Shown: positions 34,407 to 45,125, counted from the first letter of the stretch. The stretch is DNA of 64,000 nucleotides from Sulfitobacter delicatus (GCF_900102535.1 NZ_FNBP01000012.1:1-64000), one strand, 5' to 3'. A program made the numbers and translations. The notes: generated by a model from the sequence alone, not told the origin.

Positions 34407-35714
34407 TTAGCCCTTTGCGAACTCAGGGTAGGCTTCCATCCCCAGTTCCGACATGTCCAGCCCGGTGATCTCAGCTTCTTCGCTGACCCGGATACCGCCG
34501 GTGGCCTTCAGGATTGCCCAGACGACCATGCTGACCACGAAGACGAAGATACCTACGGCGGCGAAGCCAATGATCTGGGTGATGAAGGATGTGCCCTCGG
34601 TATAGACCGGCACCACCAGCGTGCCCCAGAAACCTGCAATCAGGTGGACCGGGATCGCGCCGACCACGTCGTCGATCTTCAGCTTGTCGAGCATTGGCAC
34701 CGTCAGAACCACGATGATACCGCCAACAGCACCGATCCAGAGCGCACCGAACAATGTCGGGTCAAGCGGCCCAGCGGTGATGGAGACGAGGCCCGCCAAT
34801 GCGCCGTTCAGCACCATGGTCAGGTCGACCTTCTTGTAGAGTGCTTGCGTCAGGAGCAGAGCAGCAACGGCGCCAGCAGCAGCGGCCATATTGGTGTTAG
34901 CAAAGATCTGCGCCACAGCGTCGACGTCTTCGATGGTGCCCATGGCAAGCTGCGACGCGCCGTTGAAGCCGAACCAGCCCATCCAGAGGATGAATGTACC
35001 CAAAGTGGCGAGCGCGAGGTTCGAGCCCGGCATCGGTACCACACGGCCATCCTTGCCGTATTTGCCCAGACGCGGCCCCAGAACGATGGCCCCGGCCAGT
35101 GCGGCAAAGCCACCAGCAGCGTGTACGAGGGTCGAGCCGGCGAAATCGCTAAAGCCCATCGCGGAAAGGAAACCGCCGCCCCACTGCCAGGATGCTTCGA
35201 TCGGGTAGATGAAGCCCGTCAGGACAACCACGAAGATCAGGAAGGGCCAGAGTTTGATGCGCTCGGCCAGTGCACCCGACACGATGGAAGCCGTCGTGGC
35301 GCAGAACATCAGCTGAAAGAAGAAGTCGGAAGCGTTGGAGTAGCCGCCTGCGTCAATCTCGGTCTTGATGTCCTTGGTGCCAAAGGTGCCAAAGACGCCT
35401 TCGATGATCCAGTTGCCGTCGCCGGGGTACATGACGTTATAGCCGACCAGCCAATACATGACCGCCGCAATCGCAAAGAGCCCCATGTTCTTGGTCAACT
35501 GCGTGGTCACATTTTTGGAACGGACCAGACCGGCTTCCAGCATTGCGAAACCAGCGGCCATCCAGAAAACAAGGAAACCGCCGATCAAGAACAGCAGCGT
35601 ATTGAAGATAAAGGTGGTGTCGGCCAGCGTGGCGAACTCGGCGTCCTGCGCAAGGGCAAGGCCGGGCAGCACGCTCAGCCCCGCGGCGATGGGAAGGGTT
35701 AGACTGGATTTCAT
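34407..35714 (-). CDS. amt: Ammonium transporter (Amt family)
   Basis: Amt proteins form trimers that move ammonium across the inner membrane. The 435-residue protein has a signal-like N-terminus (MKSSLTLPIAAGLSVLPGLALAQ), eleven membrane helices, and the signature region GFSDFAGSTLVHAAGGFAAL with the conserved pore aspartate and histidine; a second pore His lies in VHLIAGFWGTL. The ATG at 35714 is preceded by AGGA; an upstream frame to 35855 is not needed. Unusually, no glnK gene (PII regulator) is adjacent. A convergent sensor-kinase gene shares its terminator. Confidence 0.95.
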   Translation of the reverse strand: MKSSLTLPIAAGLSVLPGLALAQDAEFATLADTTFIFNTLLFLIGGFLVFWMAAGFAMLEAGLVRSKNVTTQLTKNMGLFAIAAVMYWLVGYNVMYPGDGNWIIEGVFGTFGTKDIKTEIDAGGYSNASDFFFQLMFCATTASIVSGALAERIKLWPFLIFVVVLTGFIYPIEASWQWGGGFLSAMGFSDFAGSTLVHAAGGFAALAGAIVLGPRLGKYGKDGRVVPMPGSNLALATLGTFILWMGWFGFNGASQLAMGTIEDVDAVAQIFANTNMAAAAGAVAALLLTQALYKKVDLTMVLNGALAGLVSITAGPLDPTLFGALWIGAVGGIIVVLTVPMLDKLKIDDVVGAIPVHLIAGFWGTLVVPVYTEGTSFITQIIGFAAVGIFVFVVSMVVWAILKATGGIRVSEEAEITGLDMSELGMEAYPEFAKG

Positions 35715-35984
35715 CGGATCGTGTCCTATATGCGGGTCGAAAATGGCGAAACGGTGCGGCGCCTTGGCCGCTGCGCTCCCGAGAAAACGGAAACAGGGCG
35801 AGATTGCACAGGTTTGATGACGTGATTCCTGCTCTTCCCCCGAAGCGGCGCCCAAAAAACAGGCGCTTGCGCGAAAACGCTCGAAAATTAATCAGACAAT
35901 TGACGCCGATTGCGGCTCGCGACGCTAAACAATCCGGCGTAGGCAGTTTAAAGTGACGAAAAATCAGGCCGGGCAGGCAAAGTT

Positions 35985-38228
35985 ATGAGTGATAAATCAA
36001 AGCGCAAACGTCCCTTAGTGGCGGATAAGCGGTATGCGGGTAAGAGCAAAGCCAAACCCAAGCCGCGTAAACAGGCAAAACCGCAAGCCCGCAAAGCCGC
36101 CCCCGCCCGGCGCAAAGCCAGCCGTGGAAGACCACCGCGGCGCGGTGGGATCGGCGGGTTCTTTGCTGGTGTCGCGCGCTGGTTCTGGCGTTTAATCTGG
36201 ACGATCACTTGGCGCCTTGGCCTTGTCGCCTTCCTCGCGCTCGCTCTGGCCGTCGGCTATACCTATACCACCATCCCGCCGCTTGATGATCTGCTCGACG
36301 GTCGCGCGCGCGGCTCGGTGACGATGCTGGACCGCGAAGGCGATGTCTTTGCGTGGCGTGGTGATCAGTTTGGCGGTGTGGTGACGGCGGAGTCCGTGTC
36401 CAAACACCTCAAGAACGCTGTTATCGCGACCGAAGACAAACGGTTCTACAAACACTTTGGCGTCAGCCCGCGCGGCATCGCCTCCGCCGTGCGCATCAAC
36501 CTGAGCGAAGGGCGCGGCCCGTTGCAGGGTCACGGCGGCTCGACCATCACCCAGCAGACGGCCAAGCTGCTTTGTCTTGGTGAGCCCTATGATCCAAGCT
36601 CGGGTTTGACCGAACGAGAGTACGAGTCCGAATGTCGTCGCTCCTCATTGGCTCGTAAAGCCAAAGAGGCGCTTTTCGCGCTGGCGATGGAACTGAAATA
36701 CAGCAAGAACGACATCCTGTCGGTCTATCTCAACCGCGCCTATATGGGCGGTGGCGCCTATGGTGCCGAAGCCGCGGCCCAGCGGTTCTTTGGCAAACCG
36801 GCATCGGCCCTTGCCCCTGCCGAAAGCGCGATGCTGGCTGGCCTGTTGACCGCCCCGACCACTCTGTCCCCCACAAACAACCTCGACCGGTCCCAGAGCC
36901 GCGCGGCAACTGTGATCCGGCTGATGGAAGAGCAAGGCTACCTTACTCAAGCGCAGGCAGATGACGCTATTGCGAACCCAGCACAGCTCTCTGAAGCCGC
37001 CGAGGCCGAAGCGGGTGGCTATTTCGCTGACTGGGTGATGTCCTCAGGGCCTGAGTTCTTTACCCGCAAGACCACCGAGGACGTGATTATTAAAACTACC
37101 CTCGACCAACGCATCCAGCGCGCTGCCGAAGATGGCTTGAAGTGGGTCTTTGAAAACAAGGTCAAACCCGGGTCCAAGGCCCAGGCGGCGATTGTCGTAA
37201 TGTCCGCCGACGGCGCAGTGCGCGCCCTCGTGGGCGGACGCAAAACCAAAGTCGCCGGCGCCTTCAACCGTGCGACACAGGCGATGCGGCAGACCGGGTC
37301 TGCGTTCAAACCCTTCATCTATGCCGCAGCGCTTGATCTGGGCTATTCACCCGATGACATCATCGTTGACGAACCCTACTGCCTGAACATCCCCGGCTCC
37401 GGTGAATGGTGCCCGAAAAACTACACAAAAAACTTCAAAGGCCCTGTCAGCCTTACCGACGCGCTGAAAAGCTCGTTGAACATCCCGGCGGTCAAAGTGT
37501 CAGAAAGCGTAGGCCGTGAGACCGTAAGCGCTGTTGCATCGCAGTTTGGCATCAAAAGCGATCTGGCCGCTGGTCCCGCACTGGCGCTCGGCGCTTCCGA
37601 GAGCACGCTACTGGAAATGACAGGCGCCTATGCGGGCATCCTGAACGGCGGGTCATCGGTAACCCCGTACGGTCTCATTGATCTGCGCCTTCTGGGTGAG
37701 ACAGAGCCGCTGATGGGCACCGGGGGCGGGATCAATGAGCGCGTCATTCAGGAAGATGCGGCGCGCCAACTGGTCTATATGATGGAAAAGGTGATCTCCG
37801 AAGGCACTGGCCAGCGCGCGCAATTTGGCGGGCGGCAACTGGCTGGCAAGACCGGCACCACCTCGGCCAACAAGGATGCTTGGTTCGTCGGCTTCTCTGC
37901 CGATTACGTCGCCGGGGTCTGGATGGGCTATGACGACAACACGCCGCTTACAGGTGTCACAGGCGGGGGGCTTCCCGCAGAAATCTGGCGCGAAACCATG
38001 ACCCGCGTGCACGAAGGGCTGCCCGTTAAGGACCTGCCGATGATGGCCCCCGCCCCGCGCAGCAATTTCGGCGAAGCCCAACCCGCGCCTGAGCCGCAAC
38101 CCAGCCAGCCTGCAGGCAACCGGGGTGGCGCTGACAATGTGATCGACAGGGTCTTGCGGGATATCTTTGGCAGCGGCAGCTCCGGCCCGGGCGCCAGTGC
38201 GCCGGCGCCGAACTTTCAGGACAGGTAA
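35985..38228 (+). CDS. Class A penicillin-binding protein (PBP1A-like)
   Basis: The 747-residue bifunctional enzyme polymerises and cross-links peptidoglycan. It has a Lys/Arg-rich cytoplasmic tail (1-55), one membrane helix (about 75-95), a GT51 glycosyltransferase domain with the catalytic Glu in IATEDKRFYKHFGVSPRGI and GGSTITQQTAK, and a transpeptidase domain with the active Ser439 in GSAFK, the SSLN motif and KTGTT (about 622). The C-terminal 60 residues are Pro/Gly/Ser-rich and disordered. The lengthy basic N-terminus is an Ala/Lys/Arg-rich tract typical of alphaproteobacterial members. Confidence 0.94.
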   Translation: MSDKSKRKRPLVADKRYAGKSKAKPKPRKQAKPQARKAAPARRKASRGRPPRRGGIGGFFAGVARWFWRLIWTITWRLGLVAFLALALAVGYTYTTIPPLDDLLDGRARGSVTMLDREGDVFAWRGDQFGGVVTAESVSKHLKNAVIATEDKRFYKHFGVSPRGIASAVRINLSEGRGPLQGHGGSTITQQTAKLLCLGEPYDPSSGLTEREYESECRRSSLARKAKEALFALAMELKYSKNDILSVYLNRAYMGGGAYGAEAAAQRFFGKPASALAPAESAMLAGLLTAPTTLSPTNNLDRSQSRAATVIRLMEEQGYLTQAQADDAIANPAQLSEAAEAEAGGYFADWVMSSGPEFFTRKTTEDVIIKTTLDQRIQRAAEDGLKWVFENKVKPGSKAQAAIVVMSADGAVRALVGGRKTKVAGAFNRATQAMRQTGSAFKPFIYAAALDLGYSPDDIIVDEPYCLNIPGSGEWCPKNYTKNFKGPVSLTDALKSSLNIPAVKVSESVGRETVSAVASQFGIKSDLAAGPALALGASESTLLEMTGAYAGILNGGSSVTPYGLIDLRLLGETEPLMGTGGGINERVIQEDAARQLVYMMEKVISEGTGQRAQFGGRQLAGKTGTTSANKDAWFVGFSADYVAGVWMGYDDNTPLTGVTGGGLPAEIWRETMTRVHEGLPVKDLPMMAPAPRSNFGEAQPAPEPQPSQPAGNRGGADNVIDRVLRDIFGSGSSGPGASAPAPNFQDR

Positions 38229-38337
38229 CCCGCAAATCTCCTTGAGGCCAAAACCAGAATTGGCAATGGCTTGTTAAAGCAACTATGCCTTAAGGGGACA
38301 GGGCGGATAGCGCTCTGAGATTGGTCGAAAGGTGCCG

Positions 38338-40074
38338 ATGCAAAGTGATCTGGTGAAAAGAGGCGCGGCAGAGCTGCGACAAGTGCGCAAACGCAGCCGT
38401 GGCCTTTACTGGGCTGTCGCGCTCTTCAGCCTTTTCGCCAACCTGCTGATGTTGACCGGTCCGCTCTATATGCTGCAGGTCTATGACCGGGTGCTCGGCT
38501 CAGGTTCAGAAGAAACGCTTATCGCGCTCTCGGTCCTTGTCGTCTTCCTCTACGGAGTGATGGGCTTGTTGGACTATACCCGGGGCCGGATTATGGCCCG
38601 TGTCGGGGCGCGTTTCCAAGCTGATCTCGACCGGCGGGTGTTCGACGCTGTGGTGCGCAAATCGGCGGTGGCGCCAGACATCAAGACCAACGCAGGGCTG
38701 GCTGATCTGGAAGCCGTCCAGCGTCTGATGACCTCACCCGTTCTGATGGCTGCCTTTGACGCGCCTTGGACACCGATCTTCTTTGCCGCGATATTCTTGT
38801 TCCATCCGATGCTCGGCTGGCTGGCTGTCGGCGGTGCGCTGGTGCTGGTGGGGATCACGGCTGCCAACCAGTTGCTCTTGCGCGAGAGCCAAGCTGAGGC
38901 TGGTGTCGCAGGTCAGGCCGCCGGGGCCATGTCTGACCAGATCAGGGTCGAGGCCGAAATGGTTCAGGCGATGGGTATGCGTGACGCGGCCTTCACCCGC
39001 TGGCAAAAGGCACGGGGCCGCGCGCTGGAGCAGCAGGTTCGCGCAACCGATGTGGGCGGCACTTTCACCGCCATGACCAAAACGCTACGCCTGTTTCTGC
39101 AATCCGCTATGCTCGGACTGGGGGCGTGGCTGGTGCTGCAAAACCAGATGACGCCGGGCGCGATGATCGCAGGGTCGATCCTTCTGGGCCGCGCTCTGGC
39201 TCCCGTGGAACTGGCGCTTAATCAATGGCCAATTGTGCAGCGCGGGCGGCTTGGCTGGGCCAACTTGGCGGAATTGCTGGGCGCGGTGGGCATTGAACCT
39301 AGCCGCACCACATTGCCCAAACCCAAAGCACGGCTCACGGCAAAAGGACTCACGGTCGTTCCTCCGGGTGAAAAACAGGCAGCGCTGAAGTCCATTGCCT
39401 TCCAGGTCGAGCCCGGGCAGGCGGTCGGCGTGATCGGCCCTTCGGGCGCGGGTAAATCGACGCTGGCGCGCACGCTCACCGGCGTCTGGCCCCCTGCCGG
39501 CGGATCGGTGCGGCTGGATGGCGCGGCGTTGGAGCATTACGGGACAGAGACATTGGGCCGTCACATCGGCTATCTGCCGCAGCGGGTGCAACTATTCGAC
39601 GGTACCATCGCAGAGAATATCGCGCGGCTGTCACCAAACCCGGATGATGCCAAGGTCGTGAAAGCCGCCAAGATGGCCGCCGCGCATGAGATGATTTTGG
39701 AATTGCCGCAGGGCTATGACACTCAAATCCGCGCAGGTCAGGTGCGCCTTTCTGGCGGGCAAATGCAGAGGATCGGATTGGCCCGCGCCCTTTATGATGA
39801 CCCGGTGATCGTGGTCTTGGACGAGCCGAACTCGAACCTCGATAACATCGGCAGCCAAGCTCTGAACCACGCGATCCGGCAAATGAAAGCGAGCGAACGC
39901 TCGGTGCTCATCATGGCCCACCGTCCTGCTGCGATCCAAGAATGTGACATGCTGTTGGTCCTTGATGGCGGCATGCGCATGGCATTCGGCCCCAAAGACG
40001 AAGTGCTCGCTGGGATGGTCAAGAACCACCGCGAGATCAAGCAGTCCCCGGCCCATTCGGGAGGTGTGACATGA
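38338..40074 (+). CDS. Type I secretion ABC transporter, PrtD type
   Basis: This is the inner-membrane ATPase/permease of a type I secretion system. The 578-residue protein has about six helices (20-290; [30 protein letters not shown] is the family marker) and an ABC domain with Walker [10 protein letters not shown] (about 366), signature LSGGQMQR and Walker [10 protein letters not shown]. The ATG at 38338 is chosen because AAAGG lies 5 nt upstream. It overlaps the HlyD-type gene by ATGA. No RTX-type substrate or outer-membrane channel gene is nearby. Confidence 0.92.
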   Translation: MQSDLVKRGAAELRQVRKRSRGLYWAVALFSLFANLLMLTGPLYMLQVYDRVLGSGSEETLIALSVLVVFLYGVMGLLDYTRGRIMARVGARFQADLDRRVFDAVVRKSAVAPDIKTNAGLADLEAVQRLMTSPVLMAAFDAPWTPIFFAAIFLFHPMLGWLAVGGALVLVGITAANQLLLRESQAEAGVAGQAAGAMSDQIRVEAEMVQAMGMRDAAFTRWQKARGRALEQQVRATDVGGTFTAMTKTLRLFLQSAMLGLGAWLVLQNQMTPGAMIAGSILLGRALAPVELALNQWPIVQRGRLGWANLAELLGAVGIEPSRTTLPKPKARLTAKGLTVVPPGEKQAALKSIAFQVEPGQAVGVIGPSGAGKSTLARTLTGVWPPAGGSVRLDGAALEHYGTETLGRHIGYLPQRVQLFDGTIAENIARLSPNPDDAKVVKAAKMAAAHEMILELPQGYDTQIRAGQVRLSGGQMQRIGLARALYDDPVIVVLDEPNSNLDNIGSQALNHAIRQMKASERSVLIMAHRPAAIQECDMLLVLDGGMRMAFGPKDEVLAGMVKNHREIKQSPAHSGGVT

Positions 40075-41378
40075 GTGAGAATCAAAAATCGTGGTCTGCC
40101 ACACGGCCCCTGATCCTTGGGTTCATCGGGTTGTTGGTCCTATTCGGCGGTTTTGGCACCTGGGCGATGACCAGCCAGATTGCGGGCGCGGTCGTTGCCT
40201 CCGGTCGGATTGAAGTCGACCGTAATCGCCAGATCGTACAGCATGAAACCGGCGGCGTCGTGGCCGAGATCCTTGTGGATGAGGGCGACAGCGTTCAGGC
40301 TGGTGACACGCTGCTGAAGCTCGACCGGGAACAGCTTGAATCGGAGTTGGCGATTGTCGAGGGCCAGCTTTTCGAGCTTATGGCCCGTCGCGGGCGGCTC
40401 GAAGCGCAGCGTGACGAAGCGGATGATATCGAATTCGACGAGGTCCTGATCGCAGCGGGCGCCGCCAATTCTGACACGCAGGAATTGATGGAAGGCCAGC
40501 GCAACCTCTTCGATGCAAGGCGGGTCTCGGTAGCTCAAGAGTTGGACCAACTGGGCAAGCGCAGTTTGCAGATCGGCGCGCAGATCGAAGGGGTCGCGGC
40601 TCAGGAAACCGCCCTCGCCCGGCAGTTGGAGCTGATAGAGGAGGAATTGGGTAACCAGCAGTCCCTGCTCGATCGCGGGCTCACACAAGCCTCGGCAGTG
40701 TTGACCTTGCAGCGGGAACAGGCGCGGCTACGGGGGCAAATTGGCGAACTCTCGGCCCAGAAAGCGCAGCTGCAAGAGCGCGTGACCGAGATCGATATCG
40801 AACGGCTTAAGCTCGGCTCGGCAGGTCGGGAAGAGGCCATCACCCGGCTGCGCGATCTGCGTTACCGCGAATTGGAACTGGCCGAACAGCGCCGCGCTTT
40901 GCTGGCACAGATCGACCGGCTCGACATTCGCGCGCCCGTGTCGGGCGTCATCTATGCGATGCAGGTACAGACCCCCCGATCGGTCGTGCGCGCGGCAGAG
41001 CCACTGATGTATCTCGTTCCCCAAGACCGCCCGCTGGTGATCGCCGCGCGGGTGCAGACCATCCATGTCGACCAAGTCGCTGTGGGGCAAGATGTGAACC
41101 TGCGGCTTTCGGCCTTGAACCAACGCACGACGCCGGAGCTTGTTGGGCAGGTGTTGCAGGTCTCGGCAGATGCGATTGAGGACGAAGCGACGGGCCAAGC
41201 CTACTACCGCGCTGAAATCGCGCTGAACCCGGGCGAGATCGACAAGCTGGCCGAGGGAACAATCCTATTGCCCGGCATGCCGGTGGAGGCCTTTATTCGC
41301 ACCGGCGAACGCTCCCCCATGGCCTATCTCATCAAACCAATGGCCGATTACTTTGCCCGCGCCTTCCGTGAAAGCTGA
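40071..41378 (+). CDS. Type I secretion periplasmic adaptor, HlyD/PrtE type
   Basis: The 435-residue membrane-fusion protein links the ABC transporter to a TolC-like channel. It has one N-terminal helix (about 18-38), a biotinyl-lipoyl-like half ([33 protein letters not shown]), a long coiled coil (about 90-285, heptad-rich with many Glu/Arg/Gln) and the second lipoyl half with [20 protein letters not shown] and [13 protein letters not shown]. It overlaps the ABC gene and is translated with it. Confidence 0.93.
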   Translation: MSENQKSWSATRPLILGFIGLLVLFGGFGTWAMTSQIAGAVVASGRIEVDRNRQIVQHETGGVVAEILVDEGDSVQAGDTLLKLDREQLESELAIVEGQLFELMARRGRLEAQRDEADDIEFDEVLIAAGAANSDTQELMEGQRNLFDARRVSVAQELDQLGKRSLQIGAQIEGVAAQETALARQLELIEEELGNQQSLLDRGLTQASAVLTLQREQARLRGQIGELSAQKAQLQERVTEIDIERLKLGSAGREEAITRLRDLRYRELELAEQRRALLAQIDRLDIRAPVSGVIYAMQVQTPRSVVRAAEPLMYLVPQDRPLVIAARVQTIHVDQVAVGQDVNLRLSALNQRTTPELVGQVLQVSADAIEDEATGQAYYRAEIALNPGEIDKLAEGTILLPGMPVEAFIRTGERSPMAYLIKPMADYFARAFRES

Positions 41379-41444
41379 TGGGGCTTTTCCTTCGCGCTGA
41401 GGGCGGCTAGCGTCGCGGCATCATCTGAAGCCAAAGGAATAGCC

Positions 41445-41903
41445 ATGTCCCTGACCGCCCGCCTCGCCGATCTCGGCATCACCCTGCCCGAAGCGCCCGC
41501 CCCTGCCGCGAACTACGTGCCCTTCGTGGTCACAGGCAACACCGTCTATGTCTCGGGCCAGATTTCCAACGGACCGGACGGGCTGATCACCGGGCGACTG
41601 GGCGAAGACATGGACGTAGATGCCGGCGCCGCGGCAGCCCGCACCTGCGCGCTGAGCCTGCTGGCACAGGTGCGAGCCGCTTGCGATGGTGATCTCGACC
41701 GCCTGAAACGGGTCGTGAAACTGACCGGATTCGTCAATTCGACTGCTGATTTCAAGGATCAACCCAAGGTGATTAACGGTGCTTCGGATTTCATGGTCGA
41801 AGCGCTCGGCGACGTGGGCCGCCATGCACGCTCTGCGGTCTCGGCTGCCGCGCTGCCGCTGGGTGTCGCGGTCGAGATCGAAGGCATTTTCGAAATCGAA
41901 TGA
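41445..41903 (+). CDS. RidA-family enamine/imine deaminase
   Basis: This 152-residue YjgF/RidA-fold protein hydrolyses reactive 2-aminoacrylate-type enamines, protecting PLP enzymes. It shows PAANYVPFVVTGNTVYVSGQISNGPDGLITG, the GAAAARTCALSLLAQV helix, RVVKLTGFVNSTADFKDQPKVINGASDFM and the RHARSAVSAAALPLGVAVEIE end with the conserved Arg. It is of the slightly longer group 2-type. Its stop overlaps the glycerophosphodiesterase start by ATGA, so the two are coupled. Confidence 0.9.
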   Translation: MSLTARLADLGITLPEAPAPAANYVPFVVTGNTVYVSGQISNGPDGLITGRLGEDMDVDAGAAAARTCALSLLAQVRAACDGDLDRLKRVVKLTGFVNSTADFKDQPKVINGASDFMVEALGDVGRHARSAVSAAALPLGVAVEIEGIFEIE

Positions 41904-42658
41904 CCGTTCCGTCAAGCTTCCTGACCACACCGCTGGCCCATCGGGCACTGCACGATCTCTCAGCAGGGCGACCGGAAAACAGCCGCGCGGCAATCCGCGC
42001 GGCGATTGATGCCAGCTATGGGATCGAGATCGATTTACAGCTTAGCGCTGACGGTCAGGCGATGGTGTTTCACGACTATGCGCTCGACCGGCTAACACCG
42101 GAAAAGGGGGCGATCCGGCTGCGCAGTGCGGCGGAACTTGCGGACATTCCACTCATTGGCGGCGACGAGACCATTCCGTCACTGCCGGAGGTTCTGGAAC
42201 TCGTCGATGGCCAAGTGCCGCTCTTGGTCGAATTCAAAGACCAAGACGGCGCAATGGGGCCGAATGTTGGTGAGTTGGAGGCTGCTGCAGCCGAGGCGTT
42301 AGAGGCCTACGCAGGCCCCTTGGCGGTGATGTCCTTCAATCCCCATTCTGTCCGCGAACTGGCCCGGCTGCTCCCGCAGACCCTGCGAGGCCTGACCACC
42401 AGCGCCTACCGATACGAAGATTGGCCACTGCCGAAGCGGACTTGCGACCGGTTGCGGGACATACCCGATTACAATGATTGCGGCGCTTGCTTTATCAGTC
42501 ATGAGGCGGATGACTTGAGCCGCACCCGGGTCGCCGATCTGCAAGCCAATGGTGCTGCGGTTCTATGCTGGACGATCTGTAGCGCAGCAGAGGAAGAGGC
42601 CGCACGGCAGGTAGCACAGAACATCACCTTCGAAGGCTATCTCCCGCTTCGCCCTTGA
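41900..42658 (+). CDS. Glycerophosphodiester phosphodiesterase (UgpQ-like)
   Basis: The enzyme splits glycerophosphodiesters into glycerol-3-phosphate and an alcohol. The 252-residue protein has the TIM-barrel GDPD pattern: LAHRALHDLSAGRPENSRAAIRAAIDASYGIEIDLQLSADGQAMVFHDYALDRLT (metal and catalytic His, Glu, Asp), followed by VPLLVEFKDQDG and the closing VLCWTICSAAEEEAARQ strand. There is no signal peptide, so it is cytosolic. It is coupled to ridA and precedes a FemAB-like gene by 47 bp. Confidence 0.92.
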   Translation: MTVPSSFLTTPLAHRALHDLSAGRPENSRAAIRAAIDASYGIEIDLQLSADGQAMVFHDYALDRLTPEKGAIRLRSAAELADIPLIGGDETIPSLPEVLELVDGQVPLLVEFKDQDGAMGPNVGELEAAAAEALEAYAGPLAVMSFNPHSVRELARLLPQTLRGLTTSAYRYEDWPLPKRTCDRLRDIPDYNDCGACFISHEADDLSRTRVADLQANGAAVLCWTICSAAEEEAARQVAQNITFEGYLPLRP

Positions 42659-42705
42659 TCCGCGCGCCATAGGCCACACATAGGACGCAAGGCAGGCAAG
42701 GTACC

Positions 42706-43893
42706 ATGAGCGCGCAAGAAATCGAGATTACGGTCGTGCCGGAACTGGCCCAGATCGGCCAGCCGGACTGGGACGCCTGCGCCTGCCCCGAAACAGCCGA
42801 TGGCAGCCGCCCGCGCGACCCTTTCACCACCTATCGCTTCCTTTCAGCGTTAGAGCGCAGCGGGTCCGTCGGTCCCGGCACCGGCTGGCAACCGCAGTAC
42901 TTGGTTGCGCGCCTTGCGGGACAGGTGATCGCCGTCGCGCCGATGTACGCCAAGTCACACAGTCAGGGCGAATATATCTTCGACCACAACTGGGCCCATG
43001 CTTACGAGCGCGCAGGCGGACGCTATTACCCCAAGCTTCAGATCGCCGTGCCCCATACGCCTGCAACCGGACGGCGGTTCTTGGTGCGCTCCGGCTTCGA
43101 AGAATCCGGCATGGCGGCGCTTATTCAAGGCGCGGTGCAACTGACGGATAACAACGCGCTCTCCTCGCTGCATGTGACCTTTTGCACCGGCGAAGAAGCC
43201 GAGCGGGCGCAGGATTTCGGCCTGATGATCCGCAAAAGCCAACAGTTTCACTGGCGCAATCAGGGCTATGCCGATTTCGACGGCTTCCTTGCCAGCCTGT
43301 CGTCGCGCAAACGCAAAAACATCCGCAAGGAACGCGCCCAGGCGCAGGATTTCGGCGGCAGCATTCAGACCTTTACCGGCGATCAGATCGAACCGGAGCA
43401 TTGGGACGCCTTCTGGCAGTTCTACCAAGACACCGGCGCACGGAAATGGGGCTCGCCCTACCTGACACGCGCATTTTTCGACCACGCGCAAGAAGACCTG
43501 CGCGACGACATCGCACTGGTACTGGCCGAGCGTGACGGACGCTGGGTCGCAGGTGCTCTGAACTTCATCGGGGCCGATACGCTCTATGGCCGCTATTGGG
43601 GCTGCACCGAACACCACCCGTTTTTGCATTTCGAACTGTGCTACTATCAGGCCATGGACTTCGCCATCGCCCACGGCCTTGACCGGGTCGAGGCTGGTGC
43701 GCAGGGCGAACACAAGCTGGCGCGTGGCTATCTGCCAACCCCCACATGGTCGCTGCACTGGATGCGCGACGCGGGCTTTGCCGCAGCCGTGGGGGAATAT
43801 CTGCAAGCCGAAGCCGAGGCCGTGGACGAGGAAATCAGCGTGCTGACCGACTACGGCCCCTTCAAGAAAACCAAGATCGAGGAACAGGAATGA
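42706..43893 (+). CDS. FemAB-like/GNAT-type acyltransferase (COG3146, DUF482)
   Basis: The 395-residue protein belongs to the peptidoglycan-biosynthesis-like GNAT group: [49 protein letters not shown], then a two-part GNAT core with [28 protein letters not shown] and [39 protein letters not shown]. Relatives were proposed to act in cell-wall or peptide modification, but no reaction is proven. It overlaps the following phhB gene by ATGA. Confidence 0.88.
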   Translation: MSAQEIEITVVPELAQIGQPDWDACACPETADGSRPRDPFTTYRFLSALERSGSVGPGTGWQPQYLVARLAGQVIAVAPMYAKSHSQGEYIFDHNWAHAYERAGGRYYPKLQIAVPHTPATGRRFLVRSGFEESGMAALIQGAVQLTDNNALSSLHVTFCTGEEAERAQDFGLMIRKSQQFHWRNQGYADFDGFLASLSSRKRKNIRKERAQAQDFGGSIQTFTGDQIEPEHWDAFWQFYQDTGARKWGSPYLTRAFFDHAQEDLRDDIALVLAERDGRWVAGALNFIGADTLYGRYWGCTEHHPFLHFELCYYQAMDFAIAHGLDRVEAGAQGEHKLARGYLPTPTWSLHWMRDAGFAAAVGEYLQAEAEAVDEEISVLTDYGPFKKTKIEEQE

Positions 43894-44198
43894 CCGAGAG
43901 ATTGAGCCCAGAAACCCGCAAGACCCTCCTGCAACCCCTGTTTGATACCGGCTGGGACATGGTCGAGGGACGCGATGCCATTCACAAGACGTTCAAGTTC
44001 AAGGATTTCGCCGATGCCTTCGGCTGGATGACACGGGTGGCCATCTGGGCGGAAAAATGGAATCACCATCCCGAATGGCATAATGTTTACAACCGTGTAA
44101 ATGTAACGCTGATCACGCATGACGTGGACGGGCTAAGCTCGCTCGACGTGAAATTGGCGCGCAAGATGGATGGTCTCTTTGGGGCCGAGAAAGACTGA
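43890..44198 (+). CDS. phhB: Pterin-4a-carbinolamine dehydratase PhhB
   Basis: The 102-residue protein dehydrates 4a-hydroxytetrahydrobiopterin to recycle the pterin cofactor of aromatic amino acid hydroxylases. The fold signature is [44 protein letters not shown], where the adjacent histidines (HHPEW) are catalytic. Length is normal. It is coupled by ATGA to the FemAB-like gene. No phenylalanine hydroxylase gene is visible in this window, so it may act on a molybdopterin or folate-related compound instead. Confidence 0.94.
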   Translation: MTERLSPETRKTLLQPLFDTGWDMVEGRDAIHKTFKFKDFADAFGWMTRVAIWAEKWNHHPEWHNVYNRVNVTLITHDVDGLSSLDVKLARKMDGLFGAEKD

Positions 44199-44210
44199 CG
44201 GAGAGACCGG

Positions 44211-45056
44211 ATGGAAGATGTGATTGAAACCGAACTGTGGCAGGGCAAGACGATCGCTGACCTTCTAACGCTCGAATTCCTCGTCAGCGCGGCAGGATCG
44301 GTGATCGGCGCGATTGTCATTCTGCTGCTGGGCTGGATCATCTCAAGCTGGTTGCAGCACCGGGTCGAGAATCTTGGCAAACGCCACAAACATCTCGACG
44401 AGATGCTGTTCGAGTTTCTCGCTTCCATCGTGCGCTATGTCGTGCTCGGGTTCACCGTTCTCTTTGTTCTTAACACTTTCGGCGTCAAAACGACCTCGGT
44501 CGTGGCGGTCATCGGTGCCGCGGGTTTGGCGATTGGCTTGGCCTTGCAAGGCACGTTGTCGAATGTGGCCGCCGGGGTGATGCTGATCCTGTTCCGCCCG
44601 ATCAAGATCGGCGATTTCGTTGTGATCGCAGGCGAGATGGGCACGGTCAAACAGATCAATCTGAACTACACCGTGCTGGCCGATCTGAGCAACGTGCAAG
44701 TGATCGTGCCGAACTCCGAAGTTTGGGGCAACGTCATCACCAACTATTCGGTCAACCCGACACGCCGTGCTGAATGGACCTTTGGCGTGGGCTATGGCGC
44801 TAACCTCAAGACCGCCGAAGAGATCATCCGCGGCACGATCATGGCCGACGAGCGCGCCCACACCGATCCTGAACCCTTCATTCAGGTCACCAACTTGAAC
44901 GACAGCTCGGTCGATTTCCTTGTCCGGGTTTGGTGCAGCGCCGACGATTTCTTCGCTTTCAAAGCCGATATGACCCGCAAGGTCAAAGAGGCGTTGGACG
45001 CAGGCGGGGTGGATATCCCCTTCCCCACACGCACCATCGTGCAGGCGGCGGAGTAG
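44211..45056 (+). CDS. MscS-family mechanosensitive channel (small type)
   Basis: The 281-residue protein has the minimal MscS layout, similar in size to E. coli MscS: three helices (about 22-45, 65-85, 90-110), with the pore helix GAAGLAIGLALQGTLSNVAAGVMLILFRPIKIGD, then the beta domain with NLNYTVLADLSNVQVIVPNSEVWGNVITNYS and a C-terminal alpha/beta part ending DIPFPTRTI. GGAGAG precedes the ATG. It lies 12 bp after phhB, so co-transcription is likely. A strong terminator follows. Confidence 0.93.
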   Translation: MEDVIETELWQGKTIADLLTLEFLVSAAGSVIGAIVILLLGWIISSWLQHRVENLGKRHKHLDEMLFEFLASIVRYVVLGFTVLFVLNTFGVKTTSVVAVIGAAGLAIGLALQGTLSNVAAGVMLILFRPIKIGDFVVIAGEMGTVKQINLNYTVLADLSNVQVIVPNSEVWGNVITNYSVNPTRRAEWTFGVGYGANLKTAEEIIRGTIMADERAHTDPEPFIQVTNLNDSSVDFLVRVWCSADDFFAFKADMTRKVKEALDAGGVDIPFPTRTIVQAAE

Positions 45057-45090
45057 ACCTGCAGCACGCGGATCGAAGTTATCACAATCA

Positions 45091-45125
45091 AGCGCCCGGC
45101 CTTATCCGCCGGGCGCTCTCTTTTT
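45091..45125 (+). terminator. Rho-independent terminator of the small mscS gene
   Basis: A 10-bp stem AGCGCCCGGC/GCCGGGCGCT with a 7-nt loop, followed by CTCTTTTT, is 34 bp after the stop. It also overlaps the 3' end of the convergent peroxiredoxin gene. Confidence 0.92.

Noticed and set aside
34386..35702. Plus-strand open frame (438 codons) opposite the ammonium transporter
   Set aside because: It is His/Glu/Asp/Gln-rich nonsense opposite a clear Amt gene with its own ribosome site.
35715..35984. Possible sigma-54/NtrC control of the ammonium transporter
   Set aside because: I looked for TGGCAC-N5-TTGC and TGCACC-type sites upstream on the minus strand and found no acceptable match.
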